This document shows, one piece after another, positions 46,993-57,969 of a stretch of DNA of 64,000 nt (position 1 is the stretch's first letter; each line of letters opens with the position of its first letter). Both the position numbers and the translations under genes were made by a program. Origin of the DNA: Sarocladium kiliense. Taxonomy: Eukaryota; Ascomycota; Sordariomycetes; Hypocreales; Sarocladiaceae. The stretch spans positions 186,001 through 250,000 of the forward strand of contig JAUZTG010000029.1 in the NCBI GenBank assembly GCA_030734395.1, in the 5' to 3' direction. The notes beneath the pieces are model-generated. The model saw only the letters and a list, made by a program, of their open reading frames with translations. It did no database searches and had not been told where the DNA came from.

Positions 46993-46998
46993 GGCTAA
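46993..46998 (+). promoter_or_regulatory. Possible XlnR/Xyr1 site GGCTAA
   Basis: GGCTAA matches the GGCTAR core of the xylanase activator XlnR, 563 bp upstream of the xylanase ATG. It is a short motif and weak alone. Confidence 0.35.
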
Positions 46999-47127
46999 AG
47001 TCAAGTGCCTTGGACTCCCTTGTCCGTGGCTTGAGATCGTGACTCGGCAGGCCGCCAGCTTATGGCGGAGCTGCGGGGAGGAAAGTGGAAATGAAGGAGA
47101 GGGAAAACTAGTGGCGGGCTCCGGATG

Positions 47128-47133
47128 TTAGCC
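47128..47133 (-). promoter_or_regulatory. Possible XlnR/Xyr1 site GGCTAA, second copy
   Basis: TTAGCC on the plus strand, about 700 bp upstream of the xylanase ATG, in opposite orientation to the copy at 46993. Confidence 0.3.
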
Positions 47134-49189
47134 TATCATCGCGAGGGATACAGCCATAAGCCAAGATCTGATCGCGAGCGAGTAAGAAGACCAGGATGAG
47201 TTGTGATGTCGCAATGGGCGCCACTTTGCACAGCATCCCATGCCTAATGGGTGTTGAGACGGTGAGCCTTGAGCAACCCAAGATCCAGGACTATATTGCA
47301 GGGACTGTCCAGAACATCTTGTCACAGGGATGAGTGTACTTGGCAGAGCACGACCTTGAACAATTTGCTCAGTCCGAGCTGTGCAAAGAACCACTCCATA
47401 ATACCCTCCCTTATTTGCCCTATAGTTCGCCAATCAAGTCGGTCAACAGACCGAGCCAGGCAAGTGACATTGAGAAATGGAACATGCCATGGATAGTTCA
47501 AGAAGTAAGGTAAGGTTTAAAGATTCTTTAGGCATCGTCCTGTGGGGGAGGCGATTCATTTGCCGACATGCTTAGCCCGATGGAGGATGATCCCCCGGAT
47601 TGGAATGCATGATCCTTGCAAGTCGCATTCTGGCTAAACACCAACCGTGCGTCGTGGCCAAGATTCGGCGCGTGGCCTTGCATCTTGTTTTCGATTTAAC
47701 CTCGGATGCTCTCGGTGCTTGTCAAGAATACCTCATCGCATTTGAGGCCCTGATTACTATACTTCCCGTTGAGCTTATCGCTCGGCTGTTTGGGCTGATG
47801 ACCGGCTGAATCGCTGGAACTATATGAAGGTTACAATCCGTACATTAAGGGTGTGAGGTTGATCTGTCTATTGTTGGAGTTATCAGGGATTCTCCAAATG
47901 GTGTATGAAGTGGCAGAGGGAACATGCTTGTCTGGTCCTATAGGCTCTTTACAAAGGCGTGAATGAGTCTCGGAGACAGCCGTGCACGCCCGCCGATCCG
48001 CTTCGGGCTTCCGGACCTCAAAGAAAATCCCAATCCTGCTTATAAGTTCTAATATCTTGATTTCACTCGTGGAATAACCTTGCGATCTCAGTGGCGAGGA
48101 CGGCTCGATGCAGAGGTCTTAGGCAACTGCCCATGCTTCATTTGCTGAGGGAGCAGACCAAACAGTGTCAACCCAGAGTTTCGACAATAGCAGCGACTGC
48201 TCCTTCAAAGTACTATCCACCTATTTTCGAAAACAAACGACTGAATGATGCCCATGTCACGTGTATAGTGTGAGCAATTAGTTCTGGCTAAATCCAAGGT
48301 CATGATGGGACATGTCGATCTCATGAGTTCTCGTCCGGCTTGAGCATTCCGGCGGGTCGCAACATATAGGAAGGTTACGGAAGCCGCCTGCAGCGGAAAC
48401 TTCCAATTTGATTTAATCAAGATTATCGTTCGAAGCCCAATTATGCTGAAACGCATCTGCAGTGAACTTCAACCAGGAAAGCCCAAGGTCAAGCTGTGAG
48501 CCCAGCGGATGGCAGTACAGAAACCCGAATTAGTGATATCGATCGCCCGTGAATTGGATCATCCTTGATTTAAATGAAACCTCCTGAGACATTAAAGACG
48601 TTAGGACGGAGTCGTCGTGAGCCCTTGTGCTAGCGAAAGACACCTTCACTTGCCCAGCGCCAGGGCGAGGCCAGAACACACTTCTAGGATTCCTCACAAG
48701 GACCAACGAAGACCTTCAGGTCACCTAAACACCAGAAGTCTGCATAATATTTGGCATCAGATCCATGATTAAGGCTTGAAAAGTAAAACAAGTAGCACTC
48801 TTTTGAACTCAAATCAGAATATGCCAAACCTAAATAAGGACACCCATTGTCAATTAGCACGCAAGACTTACGCCTTTTCCCCGTTCACCTCTGCGTTCTG
48901 GGAAGATGCGATACCCTGACAAGATAGTACTGTGCATCCTGGTTCTTCGCCAACAAGATAAGGTCTCCGAGTATAGCGAGCGTGGTAGCCAAGGCCATGC
49001 GTACACGAGAGTTACAATGCAAGTTGGATTCCTGCTGTGTGTAGCGGCTAGGAACCGTAACAGTTCGAAAACTACCAACACCGAGTGACCGAAAAGGTCA
49101 GAAACAGACGCAAAGAAGCAATGTAGGATCTTCATTATATGTAGCATGGTAAAAAGAACCAAATCCATCCGATTGCCCTTCATATAACT
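47134..49189. other. Intergenic region, no gene seen
   Basis: Far-upstream sequence of the xylanase gene and 3' flank of the membrane-protein gene at 49190. Open frames are short and unconvincing. Confidence 0.5.
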
Positions 49190-51161
49190 TCAAGATATAT
49201 GCGGCCAGTAAGCCGCCCACGGCCGGACTTCATAGACTGCCCGTGGTTGATGCGTTAGGGCTGTGAACGACTCGACTATGAGGAAGAAGCGGGCGGCCAG
49301 GTAAGCCGCCAGCGATGCCCCTATAATCGACATTACGACCAACCCTAGGGTCAGGATGAAGAACGCTTCAGCAGTTCTCGAGGCCGGTCTCAGGGCAAGC
49401 CGTGCATCAAGCCAACTCCCCACGACTGGCCAACCATGATATGGGATGCGACGGAACAGCCATAAGTTCGGGTATACCACTAGCCCGGCAACTGCAACGC
49501 CAGTGATTACCACAATGGAGGATATCTCCCACCAGGTCTTCACCATCTCATTACGAAAAGGCGTATTGAGACCCATGAAGTGTATGCTGCCGTAGACTGC
49601 CGTGTAGATGAGAAATGAGCTCAACAAGCCCACGTCCTTGGAGATGTTGCCGCTGAAGCCAAGGGTAGACACTTCACTGAGTCGCGTTAGGGTTATCAAC
49701 GGCTGCGAGTTGGTCTGGAAGTGCTGCCACGTTGCCTCGAGCAACTTGGCGTCGGTTGTGTTGAGTCGCAGGACAGCATCGCTATTTGTAAGGAAAGATG
49801 GGATATCACCTGGAGCAGCAGGCGTCCCTTCGGGCTCACGTTGCTCCCTCTTCATCCATTCGCTTTTGAAGACATCGTTGTGCTGAAAGACTCTAGACCG
49901 GTCGACACCTCTGTTCCGTGCAAGCAGCCATGTGGTCTGAGGGATGACTGCATATGCAATGATTCGTAAACGAGAAATGATCGACAGGGCTTGGAGCCAT
50001 CCTCCAACTCTGCTGTTTCGGAAACTCAGAAACATCATCAGACTGAAGGTAAACGTCAAAAGACTTGTGCTTTACCGCGCTGTCAGGATCAGACAAAGAT
50101 ATTGGATTGAGCGATACAGGGAGATGTCGACACTCACCCACCAGAAGACATAGGCCAGCAAGACGCAGATGGCGTGAGCAAAAGTGTTGAGCTCCAGCAA
50201 GCTGATCAGCAAGCGGTGCGTATGTTTGAGAATCGACTGGCAGATAAACCAGATCGACTGGCAGATAAACCAGATAGCCTGACAGCAAACAACGAACTTT
50301 GCAAACGCTGATGCGCGACTGAGGGCGTTAATATCTTTGACAGACAGGTCCGGTATGCTTTTGTGTGTGTCCGGAAATCTAGCAAGGAACTCCATCCCTC
50401 TGGTTGTCATTAGATACCTTGCCTCGTCCGACTTATCGGGCAGAAAGCGGATGCTGTCTGGCAATGGTGGAATATGCAATCCAACCCCGCCCATGCAAGC
50501 AAAGGATCCATGCTTGAGGGTCCAAGAGTGCTTGCGATTGCCATTGGTAGGTAGTTGAGTGTCAGGGCTCGGGCGAGTGCTGTCCGTCTCTTCATCGAGT
50601 TCATGTATTGATGCTTCGTCAGCTTTCGGCTTTGAGACGAGTGCCTTGAGTCCTCGATACTTGATGCGAACATAAGATACCGACCGGGCGATGAGACCAG
50701 GTGGAGGGGGCATTCCAAGCTCCTTGTTCATGTGTTTTGCTAGTGAATTGGCGTGATTGCGCTGGGCTCTACGTCGTACAGTCAGCTCATAACCTTCTGT
50801 AGTGGTCGGTGCATTCTTTATCTGCTCCAGCAGAAGCGAGAGAATGGTTTCGAAGTGAAACCTGTAAAGGTCTCCATGATGGTATAGACTTACAGCGCAA
50901 CCGCAGCGACTACCTCTGGTGCAACCAAGCACAGCAGTAACCAGGCAATTTTTGCCCAGAGCCTGGCGTACCAACCGTCATCTCCGGCCACATTGAGGTG
51001 CAAAGCACTCCAGATGCAAAGAGAGAGTGTGATTATGCAGAACGTAAGGATATCTGCTGTGCCGCGAGTCAACGGGTTGGGTTGCCAATCTACGATATCT
51101 GTTATGTGTTGCCGGGTTGCGGGCCAACGTATGCCATTGAAATAGAGGGTCTGACCGAGGC
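49190..51161 (-). CDS. Multi-pass membrane protein of an uncharacterised ascomycete family (5' end unresolved)
   Basis: The start given is the first exon base I can place (acceptor at 51162); an upstream exon with the ATG, perhaps a signal peptide, is missing. The first visible exon has GIRWPATRQHITDIVDWQPN and TRGTADILTFCIITLSLCIWSALHLNV, then LLLCLVAPEVVAAVAL. These match a widespread fungal family whose members start with a TRGTxDIL segment and contain AFxxFVVCCQAIWFICQ and ELNTFAHAICVLLAYVFWW. An intron ends at the A-GCC before AQRNHANSLAKH. Another runs from after FWW to HKSFDV. A further intron around 49940-50060 is likely but its ends are uncertain. The C-terminus has at least three more helices (for example SSIVVITGVAVAGLVVYPNLWLF). 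A 21-bp tandem duplication lies at 50232-50273. Function unknown. Confidence 0.75.
50232..50273. repeat. Perfect 21-bp tandem duplication inside a coding exon
   Basis: Two identical 21-bp copies (50232-50252 and 50253-50273) on the plus strand; in the minus-strand gene they duplicate seven residues in a membrane helix (IWFICQS twice). The identity indicates a recent, in-frame event. Confidence 0.9.
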
Positions 51162-53547
51162 CTGCGCATAAATGAGAATCGTTTAAAGAAATTGTAGATC
51201 TGCATTATGTCTATTGTCTACAGTTAGACGAGAAGTCAATAGATAGTTAAACAAGATTGAAGGCAATGTCGCCCAACCTCCTTGGCCCATATCGGACGCA
51301 AGAATCTGCCGCATAGCTGCCTAATTGGGCATCCTCATCACAGGTATAAGCCTCACAGACTGCCGTACTCGAGGATATGCACGCAATTGTAGCAGCGTCA
51401 GGCTATCAAACGTGAGCCAATCGTACACCGTCTAAGCGCCGAGGCACCTTCAGCCGCATGCCTTTAGATGAACCAGAAGAGGGCACGCCCAATGCAACTA
51501 CCATGACTGCAGATGCAGAGGCACTTCAGCTGCGTTGAAAGGACATAGAGTCGGTAAATGCATGGCTTGACGGCGCAGAGAGCGCTTAAATCAAATGCAC
51601 TACCCAGTAGCCGCCCTGGTTGCGATGCAAGGCTTGGGACTGACTGTGTTGCAGAACTGCAACATTCGGCACCTGAAGAGGCTTTTCACTTTATACGGCA
51701 GTCAATGCGGCCATCTCTATGATCAACCGAGCCAATACTTTAGCCAGCAGGCACCTCGAAAGCATCACTAACACACCGCAGCCTTGAGTAGCTGACCTTT
51801 CTCATACTAGTGCCTTACAGTGCGCTGTTCTACACCGCATATTCTCTTCCAATACTTGATTGATGAGGCTCTTGATGCCGCCTTGCCGTAGATTCTGCCG
51901 ACGCTTCAACGACGCGACACTGTCGACCTGATGCAAATCACGGCGTTCCTAGGTCAAGGCTAGCTCGCGACATAAGGAGTCAACATCAACTGTTCTTGAA
52001 TAATTCGAGGCCATATCTGCACTACACATTCCCCCAAGTAGTGTCAGAACCGGCGCAGACATTTCTCATTTCGGCATTCAAACGGAAAAGATCAGACATC
52101 CACCTTAGCGCTGAAAATGAGACCAGCTGTCCAAATGAGAGAGCTCAGATGCGTTTATAGCCTTTGGCCGTGTCGCTGGTCCTTTGGAGGGCATTGTCTT
52201 GACGCAAGACGGGGATTACCTGTCAGACTCATGCAACAAGTACTTCCAGTGAGCGTGAATTGCCCAGGAGCTGTTGCTCGGAGAGGAGGGTTGTCTTCTG
52301 CGAGCCGAGGTCTCCTGATGACAGTTATTCAATTCATTAGCGAAGTTCTCAATGGAAGTAAACGGCTATGGACTTCGACTTCTAAGATGACCAGTGTCAT
52401 TGTAGTGAGGCACAGTCGCATCGTTATCTGGCCCAGTGAACGACAAGGCATTGTGGATATGCATTACAGAATCCAGCTATTCACACCTTCCCAAGGACGT
52501 TAGAATTTGGAACTAGGAGACTCGCACCGAACGCCGAATAATCGGAGACGGCGGGTGACAGCGGAGAACAAGTCGAGCTGACAGTTTCACAGGGGTCCCC
52601 AGACAACCTTGGTAGCGCGCCTTGGCTGTAGGGATTCGGCGTGAAGTGGAACTTATGATACTGGCGTGTTCAAGACTTGCGAGGGCTATTATATAAGAGG
52701 CCGAATCCTAGAAGCTGGCCAAGCCACTAGAATTTGAGCAGATTTTGTGGCATCCTTGAACTCGAATAGCGCATTGCCTGCTTACGGAGTAGTCCACCGC
52801 ACCGGTATCCGGGTGCCTCGCCTGATCGTCGACAGGGACCACCTCGATTTCTCAGGGCCACCGCATGGCTACCATAGAGAGGCACAGTGGCACATTGAGA
52901 GAAGTTGATGGAATCGGGTTGATTGAGCGATTGACGCGTTCTTCACTGCATGCTCTTTGGGGAGCGTCGACCTAATAGTGCGAGAACGAACATATAGATT
53001 TCCTTAATGCTAAGCAATATATGCAACTGTAAGTGCTTACACTCAAGTACAAGGCGTCGCATTGTGAGGTAGGAAGATGAAATTAAAGGTAGCATGGGCG
53101 CAGATGCAAACGAAGTAACATTGCCATCCTTCCGCTTTTAAGGTTTACATGGTACATGCTACATGCTGCACTGGAGGGCGTACCTTAAAACGAATCACAC
53201 TGGAAATATGGGACGGTCTCCTGCATCCAACCGAAATTGGGGCTGCGACCAGGCAGCATGGTGTGAGCAGTGCCTCTGGTGCCGCGCCGAATCCTTCCTG
53301 ACCCCTGTTGTTGGTGCCGCGAATGTTCTTACTCAAGGCATTGCGGATCATCCGTACTGACACAGGGATATGCTCGCTCTGGAACGTCTCTGTTGGGCCA
53401 TGGAACCTATGGAAGACCCGAACTCCTGGAAGCAGCTCTTGAATAAGTTTTGCGTTGTCCCACCCGTCCACGGTCCTCCCACGAAAGCGACTAATGTGGT
53501 GGTTCTACGCATCGTTTTCCGTTCATTCTTGCATCTGAAGCTTCCAG
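51162..53547. other. Intergenic region with no confident gene
   Basis: Contains the unresolved 5' end of the membrane-protein gene (to about 51300). Around 52117-52503 there is a 128-codon frame on the plus strand, and an overlapping 37-codon frame after 52134 with a coherent-looking sequence (for example FGRVAGPLEGIVLTQDGDYL). Neither has a recognisable domain or partner exon. Confidence 0.45.
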
Positions 53548-54960
53548 ATGGATTCCGATATCCCTGGACCTGACAATGGCATAGCACTGGAAGCTACGAC
53601 GCTCACATTTGCCTCGGTGTCAGTATTGTTGGCGATATGGAGGTTTACATACCGAGCATCGAAGAAGATTCTGTCTTTGTCAGATCTATTCCTTCTGATC
53701 GGACTGGTGAGCAGGCCTTGACGATTCGGACAAGGATGGAATTTGCTCAACGTGCTGACTCTTTGCACAGTGTGTCGCCCTTTCGCAGGCCGGAATCAAT
53801 GTAGGAGGTACGTGACGATCGAGCATCGAATCTGGATTCTGAAATGCAAGCTCACAACTTGCTAGCATACATGGACTGGGGCTATGGTCACAAGAAGGAG
53901 AACATCCCTGAGGAGATGCTGACGTCCAAGACACCCAAGCTGGTCAGTGAAGACTTTGACTGAGTGATTATGCTATGATGGCATGAACTGATATGGATGG
54001 GTTCAGATTTTCTGGGTCAACCAAATCCTTTTCAAGATCAGCGCCGGAAGTGTCAAGATGTCCATTTGCATAGTCTACATGGGCATCTTCCGTCGTCCTA
54101 TCGCTCTCGGTGTTAGAATTGCTCAGGCTGGAAACTTCCTGACGATGGGCGTCATCGCCTGCTATTATCTGGGTGCCACGATGGTCTCGACCTTCCAGTG
54201 TCGTCCAATCAGTCATAATTGGGATCCGGTCGAGAATCCGAAGTGTATCGACAACGATCAATTCCGCATCGCGAACGCTTCGATGAACATCATTACGTCG
54301 GTGGCTCTGATTGCTTTGCCTTTCCCGGCTTTGCTGAGCGTGGAAAGACGAAGCAAGGAGCTTTGGCAGTTTCTGTTCCTTGTCGGGCTGGGTTTGATGT
54401 AAGTCATTATTCCACCTCGACTCCGCGGTCTGTGAAATGGATTACAACTGACTTGTTATCAAAGCCATACAATGTGTGCTGTCTGGCGCCTGATTCTAAT
54501 GTATATGCCCCCTCCAGCAAAGCCGGATCCATACTGTACGTGAATGGCAGACCATCCAACACTTCCTTTGAAGCTTCGCAATTACTAATGAATCTCCTCA
54601 GGGAACAACACGACTCCAAACACCCTCGCAATGACGGAAATCTTCGTCGGTATCATCGCGGCTACCATCATCGTTATGCAACCATGCTTCAAGATGTTCG
54701 GCTCTACCGTCTCTTCGACCCTAGCCAACTCGACTTACCGCCGAGGCGGTGGTGTCAGCAACGTGGGCACGAGATCAAGAACCAGGGGCTTCACCGGTAC
54801 TGAAGTCACCAGCCAGAAGGACAAGTCCAATGATAGGGAACATTTTCGCAGAATTGCTGTGACTACGGAGATTGAGCTCGAGAGCAGGGACAAGAGCACG
54901 GAGGATCTAGTCGAGTCGGGCATGCGATCAGTGTACTTTGAGCCAGGAAAGGCGACGTAA
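53548..54960 (+). CDS. Pth11-type fungal rhodopsin-domain membrane protein (GPCR-like), 364 aa
   Basis: Probable seven-helix plasma-membrane protein; relatives sense surfaces or ligands during host contact. Six exons: 53548-53706, 53771-53807, 53866-53942, 54007-54398, 54465-54535, 54602-54960. The fungal rhodopsin-like domain is seen in order: TFASVSVLLAIWRFTYR, DLFLLIGLCVALSQAGINVG, a WxGYGxH-like DWGYGHK, FWVNQILFKISAGSVKMSIC, YYLGATMVSTFQCRPISHNWD, NIITSVALIALPFPALL and TEIFVGIIAATIIVMQPCF. The cytosolic tail (about 75 residues) is Ser/Thr/Arg-rich. There is no N-terminal CFEM domain. The WD of CRPISHNWDP is the family hallmark. A role in plant sensing is inference from the family and the CAZyme neighbours. 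Confidence 0.88.
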
Positions 54961-55440
54961 ACCTGAATCGTATAAACTCTACCTGTGCTGGTATGTGTAC
55001 AGTCGCTATATTGAAGAAGAGAATGCCAGCCTCGAACATATGTGTAACCGCCAAGCGAATGCGCCTTATTGGCAACAGCCCAGCAGTAACATCAAGATCA
55101 GAACCTCGAAGTAAGACCAACAGCAAACTCCGCATCCCTGCCTCTTGTCTCTCCACCAACCGGCCTTCACCTAGCGTACTCCGTATAAATTGGCGCAAAT
55201 CCGGGTTCCCCGCGCCACCACTATCAAGCAAGGTTCAGTGCGGCGTATGTGCTACAAGCGGGCCGAATCAATAGCGTACGAGGCAGTAGGTTGACAGTTC
55301 CTGACTGTGTTGCTTTGGAGAACAGGTAGAATTGAGAATGCAGCTCTCAAGGAAGTGATACATCTAGGCTAGTTCTATAATGCAGCATTAAGTGTACAAT
55401 GTGGCGGACTCCTCGGTACTTAGTAACCACCCCTCTATGC
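54961..55440. other. Convergent intergenic region
   Basis: Between the stops of the receptor-like gene and the esterase gene; nothing recognised. Confidence 0.55.
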
Positions 55441-57341
55441 TCATTCACATCTCCAGCTTGACGCAAGCTTATGGTCGCCGCCAAGGTAGGTCTGCTTCAG
55501 GGGATACCTAGTTGCAGTGTTAGTCTCTTTGGGCTAGGAACCATGATCTCCAAGGCCCCGGCGAGAATCGCCAGGGGTGTTGTGCCAAGGTGGGTGTTGG
55601 TCAGGATGTAATCTCCAACTTACATGCAGTGGGCCCGGCGGAAATCAACACCCTTGGACACGTTGTCGTCGACAAACTTGGTGCCTGTAATGGTAGTGGG
55701 CGCCTTGCCGTTCTCGACCCAGTCGACGAGAGCGGCTAGCACGTTGTGCTCGGCGTCGAAGGGGATCCCAGCAGCAGGGGCGTTGCCGCCCTGGCCGAAG
55801 ACCCAGGCACCGGGGCCTCCGTTGCAGTGGTTCATACCTGAGACGCGGAAGAAGCGGAAGTAGTCGTCTAGCTGGGAGTCAGAGCAGGAGAGGCGTTGCC
55901 AGAAACGTTCGGTGTTGAAGGCGGTGATTTGATGGTCCTGACCACCGTGGTATGCGAGAACTTTGCCGCCACGCTTCTTGTACTTGGGAAGAGCCTTGGG
56001 CCAAGTCCTGATGTTGAAAGGGTTCTGGGCGTCAGCCAGAGCGACATCATCAAAACCGTAAGTGGCTGGATCCCAGTTCGGGTCGCTATAGACGACATTG
56101 CTAAACCATTCCTATCGACATGTCAGCAAGCCGGAAACCCGAGGGCCAATGGGTGAATGTCCATACCACAGAGTGAACAAAGGGCTCTCCGGACAGCAGG
56201 CGTTGAACGGCACTGAGCTCATTACCCGGGTTCATGCGAGGAAAGATAAGTTTGCCATCGGGATATCTGTAAGGGGCGTAGATCTGCTCAACCTGCTTGA
56301 TCTGTGCATCGTTCAAGCACTCAGTCGGAGCCTCCTGGCCATCCTTACAAGCAAGCGTGGACGGGTCGAAGTAACACTGATTTGCAATCTCAATGATTCC
56401 ATCCTTGACGCCGTCAAGCTCGTCACACTGCGCGAGGACCTCGTTGTGAATGAGACCAGTCCAGGTGCTGATGGGGATGTAGTCCTTGGAACCTGGGCCA
56501 CCGGTAATGGTAAAGAAGTTGGCACGGTAGCCGTTCATGTTGAGGAAGTCGACGGCAGGGGCACCAGCAACGATGCCATCGTAGTCCTCCGGGTACTTGT
56601 CCACTGCGCTGATGCCCATGCGACCGCCAAGGGAACAGCCGATATAGTACGAGTGCTCATGCTTCTTCTTGTAGAACTCCTTCACGAGCTTCTTCCCGTA
56701 CGTGGTGCCTGTGTGAAGCCTGGACGTATAAGCGTCAGCGGAATGATGCGGCGTTTGTTAAGAGTGCCAACTCACGATCGGTAGGAGAAGTCCTCGATGA
56801 CATCGGGGTTGTTGAGCATGTCCACAGCGGTGGTGCCGTTATGGCCGTTGTTGGTGCCAACAGATGCGAAGCCATTCGCGGCACCGTAGGCGAGATCCTC
56901 GTACTTGATACCTGTCACAATCCCAGGTCATTAGCATTTCATAATAGAAGCTGTGGCATGTTCTCGGCCAGACCTACATCCATCAACGCCACCATTACCA
57001 GTCGCGACGAATCGCTTCTTCTCGTCCCAGTTCTCAGGCAGCCAAATCTCAAAGCTTATGCTGGACCTTTTCGACGTGGGGATCTGAAGCGCGACACGGC
57101 AGAGGTCGCCCTGAACCGCCTGAGAGGTGCGGCCGCAGGACGGGACATTGTCGTCGAGGTTGAGAGTTGTCCCCCCAGTGATGAACTCGAGCCGGGTCCG
57201 CGTGGAATTCTTGACGTGCTTCTCAGGTTGGAAGGCCAGGCATCTATCGCGGAAGCTCTTTGGTGCGGCGGCGGGCTCAGCAGAAGCCTGCGTGCCCTGG
57301 GTGAGGGCCGCAAGGCCGACGAGGGCCTCAAGGAACAACAT
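55441..57341 (-). CDS. Feruloyl esterase/tannase family, secreted, 535 aa
   Basis: Hydrolyses ester bonds of ferulic or related phenolic acids to arabinoxylan, or gallate esters, outside the cell. Five exons: 56978-57341, 56776-56911, 56167-56719, 55624-56111, 55441-55507. The ATG at 57341 gives a signal peptide (MLFLEALVGLAALTQGTQA). The tannase CS-D-HC signature is complete: GCSLGG with Cys195-Ser196, Asp410 in YHGGQDHQ, and NHC with His446-Cys447. Cys195 and Cys447 form the disulfide that ties the catalytic Ser and His together. The short last exon supplies the usual C-terminal YPLKQTYLGG...SSWRCE with the final Cys. Feruloyl esterase versus tannase cannot be decided by eye. The GH2 gene lies 629 bp upstream on the same strand. 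Confidence 0.94.
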
Positions 57342-57969
57342 ATTAAAGCGAGACTGTAAGGACTGTACACTCAGAGAGCACTGATGAATCAAGTCGCCTT
57401 GAGAAGAGAGGATGAGAGAAGGGAAGAACCCTACGAGTTCCTCACGACGTCCATACTAATACTTCAGATGGAGAAGATGACCATTCCTCTCCCACCCTTG
57501 ATCACCACTGCAGGTGAGGGGGGCCGACAGGCCTGGGCACATCTCGTAGTACAGGAATCCGACCAGCATTAGCCACATCATCGAGGATGACTGCCTGAGT
57601 GCTAGGGGTGGTGTACAGTAGTGGATAGTCGGCCGATGTCCGGGCACAGGGGTCTTCCTGAACCTTGTTATTAGCGACAGTGCCCTGCCCTGGCGGCGTA
57701 GTCCGATTATTATGGATCGCGCATCAACATTGATCTTGGGTCGCTTAAGATGCTGGATCTTCCAGAAGCTCCCTGCTTGTTTTCCTTGGCTCATCGCTTA
57801 CATATCCCATCATCCATTTCACATTGGTCTGTTGTAGTCGTGTTTACCAGAGGTTATATCATTCATCTTTTTGACTAATAGGCGCCTCATGAGAAGCAAA
57901 GTGTTTGCGATCCTTTGGCAACTTAACTAAAACTAAGACAGTTCCAGAATAGAGGTCTTAAGTGCCCGG
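57342..57969. other. Intergenic region, esterase promoter
   Basis: Promoter of the esterase gene and 3' flank of the GH2 gene; no gene seen. Confidence 0.5.

Noticed and set aside
52134..52250. Coherent-looking 37-codon frame
   Set aside because: Bounded by stops, no plausible partner exon or start, too short to claim as coding.
56098..56784. 228-codon plus-strand frame
   Set aside because: Antisense shadow of the esterase exons, which carry the complete CS-D-HC signature.
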